The notes beneath the pieces are model-generated. The model was not told where the DNA came from and ran no database searches. It worked only from the letters and a program-made list of their open reading frames with translations. Both the position numbers and the translations under genes were made by a program. From Morganella sibonii (GTDB lineage Bacteria; Pseudomonadota; Gammaproteobacteria; Enterobacterales; Enterobacteriaceae), in NCBI RefSeq assembly GCF_040560245.1, contig NZ_JAKMWP010000001.1: a stretch of DNA of 64,000 nt. One strand, written 5' to 3'. The number at the start of each line of letters is the position of its first letter. The stretch's first letter is position 1. Shown one piece after another: positions 34,963-43,550 of this stretch.

Positions 34963-35288
34963 TGCTGGCAGGAGAACTCAACAAACGCATCACCCTGTAC
35001 CGGCCGGAGGTTGTGCTCGGTGATCTTGGTGATTCCCGTACCGAACTGGCGAAAGTCATCACGGTGTGGGCCAAAGCCGAGGCGATATCCAACCGTAAAA
35101 TCCGGACGGCAGAGCAGGATCAGGTCATCGAAACCATGCAGTTTACTGCGCGGCCACGCGCGGATGTGCAAATCGACTGGGTGATTGAATACCCGAAGCG
35201 GTTTTTTACCGTCCGTGCCTGTGACCGTAACGACCCCGCAAAGCTGATTATTACCACGGAGGCAGACATCCGACATGATCGAAAGTGA
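34962..35288 (+). CDS. Head-tail joining/closure protein
   Basis: 108 aa. AGELNKRITLYRPE, then VWAKAEAISNRK, RFFTVRACDRND, the phage head-tail joining family (SPP1 gp16/HK97 type). Overlaps its neighbour by 14 bp. Confidence 0.88.
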   Translation: MLAGELNKRITLYRPEVVLGDLGDSRTELAKVITVWAKAEAISNRKIRTAEQDQVIETMQFTARPRADVQIDWVIEYPKRFFTVRACDRNDPAKLIITTEADIRHDRK

Positions 35289-35664
35289 CATTAAGTCGTC
35301 TCTTTCCGCTATCACCGCAATGCCCGTTTTCCCCCTGTTATTACCGAAAGATGCACAGGAAGGTATCACCTTTCAGCGCATCAGTGATCCGCGTTATTCC
35401 GCCGGTATGGTCACCACTCATCTTATCGTGGCGCGTTTTCAAATCAGTATTCACGTGCTGAATGACTACGGAAAAGCCCTGCTGCTGGATAAAGCCATTC
35501 GTGATGCCTGGGAGCCGATAGTGCACGGTTACATCGGTAATTATCCGGTACAGACGGTACAGCGCGGCGGGTTGCAACAGGGGAAGGAAGAGCTGACAAA
35601 AAACACCGTCCGCTGGTCAGTTATACGGGATTTTATCATCACTTATCCGGAGGATGCCGTGTGA
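35275..35664 (+). CDS. Tail completion/terminator-like protein
   Basis: 129 aa. FPLLLPKDAQEGITFQRISDPR then QISIHVLNDYGKALLLDKAIRD resembles DUF3168-type tail terminator proteins (lambda gpU-like). Family inferred mainly from gene order (between closure and HK97-gp10). Confidence 0.7.
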   Translation: MIESDIKSSLSAITAMPVFPLLLPKDAQEGITFQRISDPRYSAGMVTTHLIVARFQISIHVLNDYGKALLLDKAIRDAWEPIVHGYIGNYPVQTVQRGGLQQGKEELTKNTVRWSVIRDFIITYPEDAV

Positions 35665-36062
35665 TAACCAGAATCGAAGTTTCGGGGCTGGAAGAGCTTG
35701 GCCGCCGGTTACAGCAGGTGGAAACCGCGCTGAAAACCAAAATACTGCGCTCTGCCGGCAGTGAGGCAATGCAGGTTGTGAAAGAGGATATGGAGCAGCA
35801 TGCCGGATTTGACCCGAAGGGGAAAGGAAAGCATATGCGGGAAAATATCACAATAAAAACAAAGGAAATCAAAGGCACGAACGGTGGTGTGATGGTCACC
35901 GTCGGCCCGGCAAAAGACCACTACATGAAAGCCAGGGCACAGGAGTTCGGCACAGTGAAACAGGTAGCGAAGCCGTTTATCCGTCCGGCACTGGATTACA
36001 ACAAACGCGCGGTTCTGAAAGTGCTGACACAGCAGATCCGCAATGCACTCTCTGAGTATTAA
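35661..36062 (+). CDS. HK97 gp10 family tail-joining protein
   Basis: 133 aa. ISGL-type start (IEVSGLEELGRRLQQVETAL), MRENITIKT, YMKARAQEFGT and KPFIRPALDYNK are the gp10 signature. ATGA overlap upstream. Confidence 0.9.
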   Translation: MITRIEVSGLEELGRRLQQVETALKTKILRSAGSEAMQVVKEDMEQHAGFDPKGKGKHMRENITIKTKEIKGTNGGVMVTVGPAKDHYMKARAQEFGTVKQVAKPFIRPALDYNKRAVLKVLTQQIRNALSEY

Positions 36063-36072
36063 AGGAGCAATT

Positions 36073-36555
36073 ATGGCTGACAATAAAACCTCACCGGAAT
36101 ACGCGAAGTTACCCGCCGGTACCGTGGTGAAATACGGTAAACCCGGCGATACCGTGGAAGCAATGAAACCACTGATTAACTGTAAGGCGCTGGGCGCTAC
36201 CGGGCAGTCCGGCAGCTTTGTTGATGTCACCACTCTGATCGACACATCCAAGCAGTTTATTTCTGACCTGCCGGAAGGGCCGGAGAAATCCCTGGGGTTT
36301 ATTGACGACCCGGAAAATGAAGATTTTGCGGCATTCCTTAATGCGGCGGAAAAACGTGAAACGGTACAATTTTATTTTGCACTGCCGAACAAACGCACTG
36401 CAACCATGCTGTTATCGCTGTCAGGTTGGGAGATGAATGACGTTTCTGCCCCGGCAAACGAAGCCATTCAGATTACCGTAAAAGGTAAACAGAATAACCT
36501 GACATGGGGTGTTGCAGGTGCTGCGGGTGATCAGGCCAAAGGAGCAACGAAATAA
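36073..36555 (+). CDS. Major tail tube protein
   Basis: 160 aa from the ATG at 36073 (RBS AAAGGAGC). GATGQSGSFVDVTTLIDTSK, FAAFLNAAEKRETVQFYFALPNKR match siphovirus tail tube proteins. It abuts the tail chaperone gene by 1 nt. Confidence 0.88.
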   Translation: MADNKTSPEYAKLPAGTVVKYGKPGDTVEAMKPLINCKALGATGQSGSFVDVTTLIDTSKQFISDLPEGPEKSLGFIDDPENEDFAAFLNAAEKRETVQFYFALPNKRTATMLLSLSGWEMNDVSAPANEAIQITVKGKQNNLTWGVAGAAGDQAKGATK

Positions 36556-36905
36556 TGAAAGGGCTGAAAGCATCACTGCTGGCGGCAAAGCCGGAAATCC
36601 GTGAAGTGGAAATCCTCTGCGGGGTTAAGGTAAATATCCGCCGTATGACCGCCAACGAGCTGATTACCCTGGAGCAAGAAGTCGCCGATCTGAACATGGA
36701 CGGTAAAGTGCGCGAAGCGTCTCTGATGAACGTCGATATGCTGCTGAACTGCATTGTTGATGACGGCGGTAAACCGGTTGATAAATCACTGCTGCCGAGC
36801 GCTGATGAAATGGTGAATGTTCATGACAACGCCATTCTGATCGATGCCATTAACATCGTGAAACGCCACTCTGTCGGTACACTTGAAGAGGCAAAAAAAA
36901 ACTGA
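36555..36905 (+). CDS. Tail assembly chaperone (gpG-like)
   Basis: 116 aa. EIREVEILCGVKVNIRRMTANELITLE, then a mostly helical body. It ends at a run of nine A residues, where the programmed -1 frameshift occurs; the unshifted product is gpG. It coats the tape measure protein during tail assembly. Confidence 0.87.
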   Translation: MKGLKASLLAAKPEIREVEILCGVKVNIRRMTANELITLEQEVADLNMDGKVREASLMNVDMLLNCIVDDGGKPVDKSLLPSADEMVNVHDNAILIDAINIVKRHSVGTLEEAKKN

Positions 36906-37144
36906 CGGACAGCCCGTTGCTTTTCTTTGCCCACCAACTCGCGGAAGAGCTCAAAGAAATTGATCCTTACCGCGTACTCAGCCTGCCGGCATCCACGCTT
37001 CTTGGCTGGCAGGCATACTTCGCACTGAAAGCAGAACAGACCGGCGCAGCGGATACCTCACAGGACAATCCGCCAGCACTGGGAATGCCGCCGTCACCGG
37101 TGGAACAGCAATGTGCTGATATCATGAAAATTATCGGAGGATAG
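36896..37144 (+). CDS. gpT extension reached by -1 frameshift (gpGT)
   Basis: The slippery heptamer A AAA AAC at 36896-36902 sits in the correct frame two codons before the gpG stop (AAA AAC TGA). A -1 shift gives ...KKK LTDSPLLFF and continues to the TAG at 37142-37144, one base before the tape measure start. The T part (AEELKEIDPYRVLSLP) has no start codon of its own with an RBS. This is the lambda G/GT arrangement. Confidence 0.88.
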   Translation, partial: KKLTDSPLLFFAHQLAEELKEIDPYRVLSLPASTLLGWQAYFALKAEQTGAADTSQDNPPALGMPPSPVEQQCADIMKIIGG

Positions 37145-40100
37145 ATGTCAAACCTTGCAGATCTGCGTGTCGGCCTGCTGCTGAACGATGCCAGTTTCCG
37201 TTCAAATATCAGCAACGCAATGAATCACGCCGGGCGTGAAACCAAACGCTTTTCTGATAAGGCAAAGCGTGACGCAAAAGGCGTTGAGGATAGTTTTAAC
37301 GGCATCAGCAAAAGCGTCACCAATGTGGCCGGTAAACTGGCATTACTGGCCGGTGGCGGGTTATCTATCGGCAGCATTCTGTCTGTTTCACGCCAGTACA
37401 GTCAGGCGTTATCTGATCTCAGTGCTATCACCGGCGCATCTGCCGAACAGATGAAGCGCTATGATGATGCCGCCCGCAGCATGGGGCGCACCACTGAATT
37501 TGGCGCCACTAAAGTTGCTGATGCAATGAAGTTACTGGCCTCTGCAAAACCGGCGTTGCTGAAAACGGCCGGCGCACTGGAAGAGGTAACCGCGAAATCT
37601 ATCACGCTGGCCCAGGCATCCGGTATTGATCTCGCTGATGCTGCTAAATCACTGTCTCTGAGCCTTAACCAGTACGGGGCATCGGCATTATCAGCAGAGC
37701 GTTACATTAACGTACTGGCTGCTGGGGCGAAATATGGTGCATCGGAAATCAGTGAAACCTCTGAGGCGGTGAAAAACTCCGGCACTGTGGCCGCACAGGC
37801 CGGGATAAAATTTGAAGAACTGAATGCGGCAATTCAGGTGCTGGCCGAGAAAGGTATCAAAGGTGCCGAGGCCGGACGGATGTTGCGTAACGTGATCCTT
37901 GTTCTCGAGCGTTCCGCCGATAAGTCACTGAGGCCGTCGGTTGTCGGGCTGGGTGTGGCGCTGGATAACCTGGACAAAAAGAACTACTCAACTACAGCGT
38001 CAGTGAAGCTTTTCGGCAGAGCAAACGTGAGTGCCGCAGTTAACCTGCGTGAAAACACGGACAAACTGAAAGAACTGACCGCGGCACTGACCGGTACTGA
38101 CACCGCGTATGAGCAGGCAAATATCAGGGCGAATAACCTGAACGGGGATCTGGAATTACTGGCAACCTCATTTGAGGGACTGGCACTCTCTGTGGGTCAT
38201 AGCACTGACGGGCCGATAAGATCAGGTATTCAGAATGTTACTGCTGCTGTGAATGGACTGACGGATAATTTCTCAACATTAGCCAGTATTGTTACATATG
38301 CCGTTTTGCCGGTCATGGCATCCAGAATGACGCTGGGTTTACAGGAGCAGGTTAAGAGTTGGTACAGCTTAGAGTCTGCAACCAGAAGCACCGCAAAAGC
38401 ACAGGCTGAGGCATCACGAAAAGCTATTACTGATATAGACAAGGAAATAAGCAGTATTAATGAAAGAGGGAAGGTATTAACTCAGAAGCGGAAGTTGGCA
38501 ATAAAAGAAGGCACTGAACTCAGCGGTTTTAAAGAAAAGCGTTTATCACTGGAGCGCCAGGAATCGGAGCTACTCAAGCAGCGTGAAATCCATACGCGCA
38601 GGCTGTCTGTTGCCACTAATCAGCTCTCAATTAGCCAACGTGCACTGACAGTATCAGCATCAGCGATGCGAGGGGTTTATTCTGCGTTAGGCGGGCCTGT
38701 TGGTGTAATTACCATAGCGGCTTCTGCGCTGTATTATTTTCATAACAAAGCACAGGAAGCCAGACGAAGTGCAACCGATCTAAAAAATGCAATTATTGAA
38801 ACCACAGATGCATTGATGCAGCTGTCAACCACTCAGCTTGAAGTAAAGGTTATTGATTTTAAGCAGGCATTCCTGGAGCAAAAAAAACAGGTTGCAGAAA
38901 TTACCTCCGAGTTAGAGCAGGTAAAAATGCACCGTGAGGTGACGGACGGGTTTTGGGGGGCGGGCGGAACAAATAAAAGGCGTGATGAAAAAATAGCACG
39001 CCTGAGTGCAGATCTTGAAAATGCGACAAATAAATTATACGACGTTGATGGTATTAATTTAAAAAATGCTGAAACCGCTCTGGAAAGGCTAAGGTCCGGA
39101 GAAAAGCCAGCGGTCAAAAAGAAGGAGGATGATAACCCGCCACCAGAGGAACCAGTTGTCTCGACCGGTACCAATGAATTACCCGATACCAAATCAGGTA
39201 AAAAAGAGCTTAATCAATACAAACAGTTGCGTCATCAGATTGAGTCAGAACATGCAACCAGCCTTGAAAAGATTTCCCTGAGTGAATCGGAAACCCTGGA
39301 CAAACTGAAAGAGCTGCACAAATCAGGAGGCATGTCTCAGAAAGAGATGAACCGGCTTTCGCTTATCAGCGCTGAGAATTATCAGCGGCAACGGGTTATT
39401 CTGGCTGAAAAATATTCTCCGACGGCGGCCATGCTGCGTGAGGAAAGCGAAGCAAATAAAGAGCTTAAGTCCATGCTTGAATCACGTCTGCTGACTGAAG
39501 AAGAGTATAAACGCGCCCGTCTTCAGCTGACACAAACCAGTCAGCGCGACCGGTTGTCGCAACAGGCAAAAGATTTAGCCTTGCCGAATATCTCACTCGC
39601 CGGTGAAGTTGATCCTGTTGTGCAACTGCGTAATCAACTGGAAGAACAAAAGGCGCTTTATCAGGCGTATTACCGTGATGGTGTTATCAACAAAGAGCGG
39701 TATGAAGCGCTGGTGGCACAGGCATCTGAGAAATCAAAAGAGGCTCAGATTCAGGCTGCCAAGGAATTGTATGCTGGTCAGGGTGCCTGGCAGAAGATGC
39801 AGATTAACCTTATTGATGCTGTCGAGCAGAAAACAGCGGGTTCCCTGGCCGGGATGCTGACAGGAACAAAGGGTTTTTCGGAGGGCTTACGCGAGCTTTC
39901 TGCATCGCTGGCGGAGTCTATCATTCAGGATCTGATAAAAATTGCGATTCAGGGGCAGATAACAAATGCCATTACCGGATTGTTCGGTGGGTTTGGTGGC
40001 GGTACTGCTAACGGGTCTACAGTACCGATGCCGCCAAAAAACATTTCAGTCATGCCACACGCCAAAGGTGGGGTACATAACTCCCCGGGATTAAGTCAGT

Positions 40101-40447
40101 ACAGCAATCAGGTTGTCAGCAGCCCGACACTGTTTGCTTTCGCCAAAGGCGGAGCACCGAATGCCGGGCTGATGGGCGAAGCCGGACCGGAAGCTATTAT
40201 GCCGCTAAAGCGCGGCCCGGACGGAAATCTCGGCGTTAGAATGTATGGCGGAAATGGTGACACCGCCGCACCAGTGGTCCATATCCATATTGACGGTGAA
40301 GGAAATCAGCAGGTTCAGGCATCCGGTGGTTATGAGCAGTTCGGCAGAGAAGTTGGGCAATTTGTTGACCAGCGCTTTCGCAGACTGATGGACAAGGAAA
40401 CGCGACCATCTGGTTCAGTCTGGAATCTGGTTAAGGGGGGAAGATGA
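37145..40447 (+). CDS. Tail tape measure protein
   Basis: 1100 aa, by far the longest helical protein here. The N-terminal TP901-type core has SLSLNQYGASALSAERYINVL. Hydrophobic segments lie near residues 50-80 and 380-540, coiled coil follows through the middle, and the C-terminal region has Gly-rich GFGGGTANG and MGEAGPEAIMPLKRG. Length should set tail length (about 0.15 nm per residue, i.e. roughly 165 nm, from the known lambda relation). Follows G/GT as expected. Confidence 0.95.
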   Translation: MSNLADLRVGLLLNDASFRSNISNAMNHAGRETKRFSDKAKRDAKGVEDSFNGISKSVTNVAGKLALLAGGGLSIGSILSVSRQYSQALSDLSAITGASAEQMKRYDDAARSMGRTTEFGATKVADAMKLLASAKPALLKTAGALEEVTAKSITLAQASGIDLADAAKSLSLSLNQYGASALSAERYINVLAAGAKYGASEISETSEAVKNSGTVAAQAGIKFEELNAAIQVLAEKGIKGAEAGRMLRNVILVLERSADKSLRPSVVGLGVALDNLDKKNYSTTASVKLFGRANVSAAVNLRENTDKLKELTAALTGTDTAYEQANIRANNLNGDLELLATSFEGLALSVGHSTDGPIRSGIQNVTAAVNGLTDNFSTLASIVTYAVLPVMASRMTLGLQEQVKSWYSLESATRSTAKAQAEASRKAITDIDKEISSINERGKVLTQKRKLAIKEGTELSGFKEKRLSLERQESELLKQREIHTRRLSVATNQLSISQRALTVSASAMRGVYSALGGPVGVITIAASALYYFHNKAQEARRSATDLKNAIIETTDALMQLSTTQLEVKVIDFKQAFLEQKKQVAEITSELEQVKMHREVTDGFWGAGGTNKRRDEKIARLSADLENATNKLYDVDGINLKNAETALERLRSGEKPAVKKKEDDNPPPEEPVVSTGTNELPDTKSGKKELNQYKQLRHQIESEHATSLEKISLSESETLDKLKELHKSGGMSQKEMNRLSLISAENYQRQRVILAEKYSPTAAMLREESEANKELKSMLESRLLTEEEYKRARLQLTQTSQRDRLSQQAKDLALPNISLAGEVDPVVQLRNQLEEQKALYQAYYRDGVINKERYEALVAQASEKSKEAQIQAAKELYAGQGAWQKMQINLIDAVEQKTAGSLAGMLTGTKGFSEGLRELSASLAESIIQDLIKIAIQGQITNAITGLFGGFGGGTANGSTVPMPPKNISVMPHAKGGVHNSPGLSQYSNQVVSSPTLFAFAKGGAPNAGLMGEAGPEAIMPLKRGPDGNLGVRMYGGNGDTAAPVVHIHIDGEGNQQVQASGGYEQFGREVGQFVDQRFRRLMDKETRPSGSVWNLVKGGR

Positions 40448-40779
40448 TAGAAGTATTCACCTGGAGTCCGCGCCTGAATCCGCAGAGTGATATTTCGTTC
40501 CGCATCCGCAAAGCAAAATTCGGGGATGGTTATGAACAGGTTTGCGGTGATGGCATTAACCCCCGCAGTCAGAAGTGGTCACTGAATTTCACCGGGACGG
40601 AAAGCTACATCCTGCCTATCCGTGATTTTATTGACCGGCACGGCGGCATCCGTGCTTTCCAGTGGAAACCACCACTGGAAGATATCGGATTGTATCGCTG
40701 TGATGATCCGAAGCTCACCCCGCTCGGCGGCGACAACTATTCACTCTCTCTCACCTTTACCCAGGCATTTAAACCATGA
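40444..40779 (+). CDS. Minor tail protein M-like
   Basis: 111 aa. FRIRKAKFGDGYEQVCGDGINPRSQKWSLNF and IRAFQWKPP are the lambda gpM pattern. ATGA overlaps on both sides. Confidence 0.9.
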   Translation: MIEVFTWSPRLNPQSDISFRIRKAKFGDGYEQVCGDGINPRSQKWSLNFTGTESYILPIRDFIDRHGGIRAFQWKPPLEDIGLYRCDDPKLTPLGGDNYSLSLTFTQAFKP

Positions 40780-41534
40780 TCACAAGCGATTATCAGAAGC
40801 TGGAACCGGGTAATGCCGTCCGGCTTTTTGAGGTTGATGGTTCCGCGTTCGGCGCGCCGGATGTTTTGCGGTTCCATGCTTACAACATTCCTCACACAGA
40901 AGCAGATATTACGGCCGCCGGCGGCGACCCTGAAAAGCTCCCGGCAAAATCCATCTTGTGGCAGGGCGAAGAGTACCGAGCCTGGCCGGTGCAGATCGAG
41001 GGGTTGGAAGCATCAACAACTGGCTCAGGTGCACAGCCTAAGTTATCGGTGGCAAATCTGGACGGTTCTGTCACTGCACTGTGTCTGGCCTACGATGACA
41101 TGCTGAAAGCGAAAGTTACGATACGCGATACCCTGGCGCACTATCTGGATGCTGATAATTTCCCGAACGGTAATCCGTCAGCAGATCCTACTCAGGAAAA
41201 AGTCTCGGTCTTTTATATCGACAGCAAATCATCGGAAACCAACGAAGTTATCGAGTTTGAATTAGCCAGTCCGATGGATTTACAGGGGGTGCTGATCCCG
41301 ACGCGGCAACTGCATTCAATGTGTACCTGGTGCATCCGTGGAAAATATAAGTCCGGTGACGGCTGTGATTATGCCGGTCAGAACGGGTATTTCGATAAGC
41401 ACGGCAACCGTGTGGATGACCCGGCACAGGATCAATGCAGTGGTATGCTGAATACTGGTTGCTTTCCCCGTTTCGGGAAAAATAATCCGATCCCGTTCGG
41501 CGGCTTTCCGGGAACATCACTACTGAGGAAATAG
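40776..41534 (+). CDS. Minor tail protein L-like
   Basis: 252 aa tail-tip protein. GYNCDY-type cysteines characteristic of gpL are present: SMCTWCIRGKY, GDGCDYAG and CFPRFG, which bind an iron-sulfur cluster in lambda gpL. Confidence 0.9.
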   Translation: MITSDYQKLEPGNAVRLFEVDGSAFGAPDVLRFHAYNIPHTEADITAAGGDPEKLPAKSILWQGEEYRAWPVQIEGLEASTTGSGAQPKLSVANLDGSVTALCLAYDDMLKAKVTIRDTLAHYLDADNFPNGNPSADPTQEKVSVFYIDSKSSETNEVIEFELASPMDLQGVLIPTRQLHSMCTWCIRGKYKSGDGCDYAGQNGYFDKHGNRVDDPAQDQCSGMLNTGCFPRFGKNNPIPFGGFPGTSLLRK

Positions 41535-41536
41535 GG

Positions 41537-42241
41537 ATGCGCAAAAATATCCAGGCAGCCATTTTTTCACATGCCGAACGTGAGTATCCCCACGAATGCT
41601 GCGGAGTGATCGCGCAAAAATCCCGGGTGGTGAAATACTTTCCCTGCCGAAATATCGCGGTTTCTCCGGAGGAGCATTTTGTCTTATCGCCGGAAGATTA
41701 CGCCGCCGCTGAAGACTGGGGAACGGTGACCGGTATTGTTCACAGTCACCCGGATGCCACTACCCAGCCGTCAGAACTGGATAAAGCACAGTGCGATGCC
41801 CTCGGTGTGCCGTGGTATATCGTCAGCTGGCCGGAGGGGGATTTGCGGACTATTCAGCCACGCGGTGAATTGCCATTACTTGGGCGACCTTTTGTGCTCG
41901 GGTTTACTGACTGCTGGGGGCTGGTAATGAGTTGGTTTCGGCAGGAGCGAGGCATTGAACTGCCGGATTACCGGGTGGATTATCATTGGTGGGAGCAGGG
42001 TGAAAATCGTTACATAGATAACTGGCAGAAGGCGGGATTTATTCAAGTCGATGATCCGCAACCCGGCGATATGATTGTGATGCAGGTGCAGGCACCAGTG
42101 GCCAATCATGCTGGTATTCTGCTGAATGATAATATGCTGCTGCATCACTTGTATGGACACCTGAGTCAGCGGGTGCCATATGGCGGTTACTGGCGTGATC
42201 GCACAGTTATGGTACTGAGACACAAAATATTCATGACATAA
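41537..42241 (+). CDS. Tail assembly protein K-like (MPN/JAMM + NlpC/P60)
   Basis: 234 aa two-domain enzyme. The N-terminal JAMM/MPN domain has EYPHECCGV and the metal motif HSHPDATTQPSELD. The C-terminal NlpC/P60 domain has catalytic Cys in TDCWGLV and a later His in VANHAGILL. Lambda gpK has the same fusion; it may cleave peptidoglycan during infection or process tail proteins. Confidence 0.92.
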   Translation: MRKNIQAAIFSHAEREYPHECCGVIAQKSRVVKYFPCRNIAVSPEEHFVLSPEDYAAAEDWGTVTGIVHSHPDATTQPSELDKAQCDALGVPWYIVSWPEGDLRTIQPRGELPLLGRPFVLGFTDCWGLVMSWFRQERGIELPDYRVDYHWWEQGENRYIDNWQKAGFIQVDDPQPGDMIVMQVQAPVANHAGILLNDNMLLHHLYGHLSQRVPYGGYWRDRTVMVLRHKIFMT

Positions 42242-42293
42242 TCGGAGTGAGGATATAACATTATTTTTATTTGCTGATCATGCTGAGGAAGTA

Positions 42294-42875
42294 ATGAAAG
42301 TTATTGGCTATATTCTTATGATTGCTGGATTGATAGCAATGGTTTTTGCAATAAATATGGACGTTTCAGTGTCCACTTACGGCGGTAGGGTTAACAACAT
42401 AGGTTTAATGTCTGACAGACAAAATTATCTCATATTCAGTGCGGTAATATTTCTTGCTGGGGTTATTTTAACAATATTCGGTAGCAAGAATGGGCAGTCT
42501 TCTGGTGTTGATGACATTAAGTGCAAATACTGCGCGGAGTTAATAAAACCAGATGCAGTTATTTGTAAGCATTGTGGCAAAGAGATTGAAAAAATAAAAG
42601 TAACTGATACCACTGCTTTCAAATTTACCCCCACTGAAAACGATAGAGTATTCTCATTCAGAGATTGGCCACCAGAGATTTTTATTACAAATGGTGAGAT
42701 AAATAAAAATACTGTCTATCAGTTTATTTACGAATTGAAAAAATCAAATCCCAAATTAGATCCGCCGGGTATAGCGATGAAGTTCTTCAGAGATTTTTCA
42801 TCCATAGAAAAAGGATTACCTGATAATTTAACGGATGAGTTTAAGGAATTAAGAAAATCAGCATTACAACAATAA
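42294..42875 (+). CDS. Cargo membrane protein with zinc ribbon, between K and I
   Basis: 193 aa, AT-rich against its surroundings. Two TM helices (IGYILMIAGLIAMVFAIN and LIFSAVIFLAGVILTIFG), a cytoplasmic zinc ribbon CKYC-x10-CKHC at about residues 77-94, then a C-terminal domain (FSFRDWPPEIFITNG and EIINKNT-like helices). It interrupts the conserved K-I tail gene order, has its own spacing from K and its own terminator, so it is a moron expressed from the prophage. Function unknown; superinfection exclusion or envelope modification would fit the location (inference). Confidence 0.75.
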   Translation: MKVIGYILMIAGLIAMVFAINMDVSVSTYGGRVNNIGLMSDRQNYLIFSAVIFLAGVILTIFGSKNGQSSGVDDIKCKYCAELIKPDAVICKHCGKEIEKIKVTDTTAFKFTPTENDRVFSFRDWPPEIFITNGEINKNTVYQFIYELKKSNPKLDPPGIAMKFFRDFSSIEKGLPDNLTDEFKELRKSALQQ

Positions 42876-42895
42876 CCCGCTCCGGCGGGTTTTTT
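42874..42895 (+). terminator. Terminator of the moron at 42294
   Basis: AACCCGC / GCGGGTT stem, TCCG loop, T run. A near copy of the hairpin occurs at 47833-47853. Confidence 0.8.
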
Positions 42896-42906
42896 ATGGG
42901 GTAAAT

Positions 42907-43518
42907 ATGTCACAGGAAATAATGGCAAAAATAGAGTTGAGCGGTGTGCTGGGTAAAACATTCGGTAAAACACATCAGCGTCTTGTCAGTACCACGTCCG
43001 AAGCCGTCCGTGCGCTGTGCTGCACCATCTCTGGATTTGAGCAGTTCCTGAATACCAGCAAATCACGAGGTTTAACCTATGCGGTATTTCGCGGGAAAAA
43101 GAATATAGGGGTGGATGACCTTGGTTTTCCGGTGACTGACGATGTTATCCGGATTGTACCTGTGGTTATCGGCAGTAAACGCGGCGGTATGCTTCAGACT
43201 ATTTTCGGTGCAATTCTGGTTGTTGTCGGCGCTATCGGAGCGTTTACCCCGTGGGGCCAGGCGCTGGGTGGTGGTACATGGGGCACATATGCAATGCAAT
43301 TGGGCGGGGCAATGATGGCTGGCGGTGTTATACAGTTACTGTCGCCTCAGTCGGGTGGGCTGGCGATGAAAGACCAGGGCGAAAATAAACCGTCCTATGC
43401 GTTCGGTGCGCCGACGAACACCGTTTCTCAGGGCTACCCGGTACCGATCGGTTACGGTAAGCGCCGCATCGGCGGAGCTGTTATTTCAGCCGGTATTTAC
43501 GTCGAAGATCAGCAGTAA
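42907..43518 (+). CDS. Tail assembly protein I-like
   Basis: 203 aa. The N-terminal ubiquitin-like domain (KIELSGVLGKTFGKTHQ) and the hydrophobic segment MLQTIFGAILVVVGAIGAF are followed by GAPTNTVSQGYPVPIGYGKRRIGG, all features of lambda gpI. Confidence 0.9.
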   Translation: MSQEIMAKIELSGVLGKTFGKTHQRLVSTTSEAVRALCCTISGFEQFLNTSKSRGLTYAVFRGKKNIGVDDLGFPVTDDVIRIVPVVIGSKRGGMLQTIFGAILVVVGAIGAFTPWGQALGGGTWGTYAMQLGGAMMAGGVIQLLSPQSGGLAMKDQGENKPSYAFGAPTNTVSQGYPVPIGYGKRRIGGAVISAGIYVEDQQ

Positions 43519-43550
43519 TCCTTTCTCAGTTTTTCAGCAGGAAATCCACA

